A DNA stretch of 64,000 nucleotides, from the NCBI GenBank assembly GCA_016789265.1, contig JAEUQK010000025.1, forward strand, positions 62,001 to 126,000, in the 5' to 3' direction. Positions 63,351-64,000 of the stretch are shown here, one piece after another. This stretch comes from Blastocatellia bacterium. GTDB lineage: Bacteria > Acidobacteriota > Blastocatellia > Pyrinomonadales > Pyrinomonadaceae. Each line of letters opens with the position of its first letter. The first letter of the stretch is position 1. The notes beneath the pieces are model-generated. The model was given only the letters and a program-made list of their open reading frames with translations, was not told the DNA's origin and made no database searches. The position numbers and the translations under genes are program-made.

Positions 63351-63850
63351 CCAAGTATTTCTTTTATAGCCTTTTCGAATATTTCCAATCTCCGCTTAGC
63401 TCGTTTCACATCGGGATGCCCATCCGCATAACTTTGCTGCAGGCGCCACAGATCCACCTCCGCTTCTACCTTTCTTACCATCAGTTTCCCAAGCGCAAGT
63501 GTTAACGAGTCGGCTTTTTCCGGCGTGACCTTGAAAAGACGGTCCGACTCCTTGTTCAACAGTAGAATTCCCTGGCGAAGTTCCTTGACCTTTGGAAATT
63601 CGTCCGTGTATTCGAGGACCAACGATTCGACTTCGGCTTCCATCTCTGTCCGGCGAAGCAGTATCTCGGCGAAAGCAGGCGAGGATCGGACATTCTCCGC
63701 TGGGCCCGCGGTTGGCGACGGGGACGCTTGCGGAACCACAGCCTTTCCTTTTTGGGCGAGTGCGACGCCGAAGAAGAGGGACAAAGAAATAAATGTAGAT
63801 AAAATGATATTCCGCATTCCTTGATTTCTTAAAGCCGTTCTGTCGTTCAC
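63347..63850 (-). CDS. Secreted coiled-coil protein with Wzz-like repeats
   Basis: 167 residues from the GTG at 63850 (which shares GTGA with the upstream stop); an ATG at 63817 would give 156. Signal peptide ends near VALA|QKG. After a Pro/Ser linker there are two long helices that carry the motifs LEYTDEFPKVKELR and SYADGHPDVKRAKRRLE, similar to the 'Y-T/A-x-x-[HF]P-x-V-x-x-L/A' pattern of Wzz/GumC chain-length determinants. No transmembrane segment or Wzz domain is otherwise present. A periplasmic coiled coil is likely; function unknown. Confidence 0.65.
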   Translation of the reverse strand: MNDRTALRNQGMRNIILSTFISLSLFFGVALAQKGKAVVPQASPSPTAGPAENVRSSPAFAEILLRRTEMEAEVESLVLEYTDEFPKVKELRQGILLLNKESDRLFKVTPEKADSLTLALGKLMVRKVEAEVDLWRLQQSYADGHPDVKRAKRRLEIFEKAIKEILG

Positions 63851-64000
63851 TTATTTTCGATCTCAAAAGTGGCAGCATCAAGCTGCTGATCATAATAAAA
63901 ATCAGATAATTTTAACGAGTATGAAAACTCGCGTCGGTTTCCGCCGTAAACACTCGCAAGGCGAAGTGTGTATGATCTCGGCAAGGTTACTCCGTTCTCT
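63847..64000 (-). CDS. C-terminal end of an unidentified gene running off the window
   Basis: The last 50 codons of a minus-strand gene (from the window edge at 64000 to the TGA at 63849-63847). The readable end is beta-strand-rich, with VTLPRSYTLRLASVYGG, EFSYSLKLSDFYYDQQ and ATFEIENK, suggesting a surface or barrel-like protein. It overlaps the next gene by 4 bases (GTGA), so both are probably in one transcript. Too short to identify. Confidence 0.6.
   Translation of the reverse strand, partial: ENGVTLPRSYTLRLASVYGGNRREFSYSLKLSDFYYDQQLDAATFEIENK

Noticed and set aside
1..64000. Search for tRNA, rRNA, CRISPR arrays and transposase genes
   Set aside because: No cloverleaf with a T-arm consensus, no regular repeat-spacer array and no transposase or integrase signature was seen by eye; weak tRNA genes could still be missed.

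Overview
The window looks like chromosomal core plus lineage-specific DNA from a Gram-negative, aerobic heterotroph. The best fit is the Acidobacteriota, probably the Blastocatellia/Pyrinomonadaceae side. This is inferred from the mix of gene families (CBM9/DUF5916 barrel proteins, DUF4097 proteins, M14 peptidase with a C-terminal amidotransferase-like domain, an imuA-imuB-dnaE2 cassette, many Sec-secreted proteins), the roughly 50% GC and the short alternating operons. No rRNA, tRNA, insertion sequence, prophage or CRISPR array was found. Promoters that could be read resemble ordinary sigma-70 sites.

Layout. 0-5 kb: L,D-transpeptidase-like protein, a DUF1223 protein and uvrA. 4.8-8.4 kb, minus strand: a SnoaL-like gene broken by an in-frame stop, DUF2695 and DUF1801 proteins, an ArsR/SRPBCC pair with a readable promoter-operator, and an MFS exporter. 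8.5-11 kb: a PIG-V-like mannosyltransferase and an AlbA_2 regulator. 11-17.3 kb: housekeeping genes (folK, panB, panC, a thioredoxin-fold protein without cysteines, maf, a DciA-like gene, gatC, a lipoprotein, gatA). 17.4-25 kb, minus strand: a GGDEF/EAL protein, secreted oligopeptidase B, SnoaL-like proteins and a LytS/LytT two-component operon. 25-32 kb: a large PPC/P-domain/FG-GAP secreted protein and an M14 metallopeptidase. 32-41.5 kb: an M15-like protein, a 59-residue coiled-coil gene, two cupins, citrate synthase, and three large envelope proteins.

41.8-50.0 kb is a run of co-directional genes: small membrane protein, PHP phosphoesterase, GT4, membrane protein, GT4, FtsX-type permease, btaA, btaB. 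BtaA and BtaB are the two enzymes of betaine lipid (DGTS) synthesis, so this looks like a phosphorus-free or glyco-lipid envelope island. The link between the glycosyltransferases and the betaine lipid genes is my inference. 50.2-55.3 kb is the imuA-imuB-dnaE2 mutasome, in which ImuB appears to lack the fingers region. 55.4-64 kb: EamA transporter, a pair of strong palindromes, lysS, mfd, a SurA-like chaperone, an S4 RNA-binding protein, a secreted coiled-coil protein and the end of an unidentified gene.

The most interesting points are the lipid island with its orphan permease, the shortened ImuB, the arsR promoter-operator, the nonsense codon in the SnoaL-like gene, the 42-bp tandem duplication of a barrel protein's C-terminal strand, and the paired palindromes between lysS and the EamA gene.
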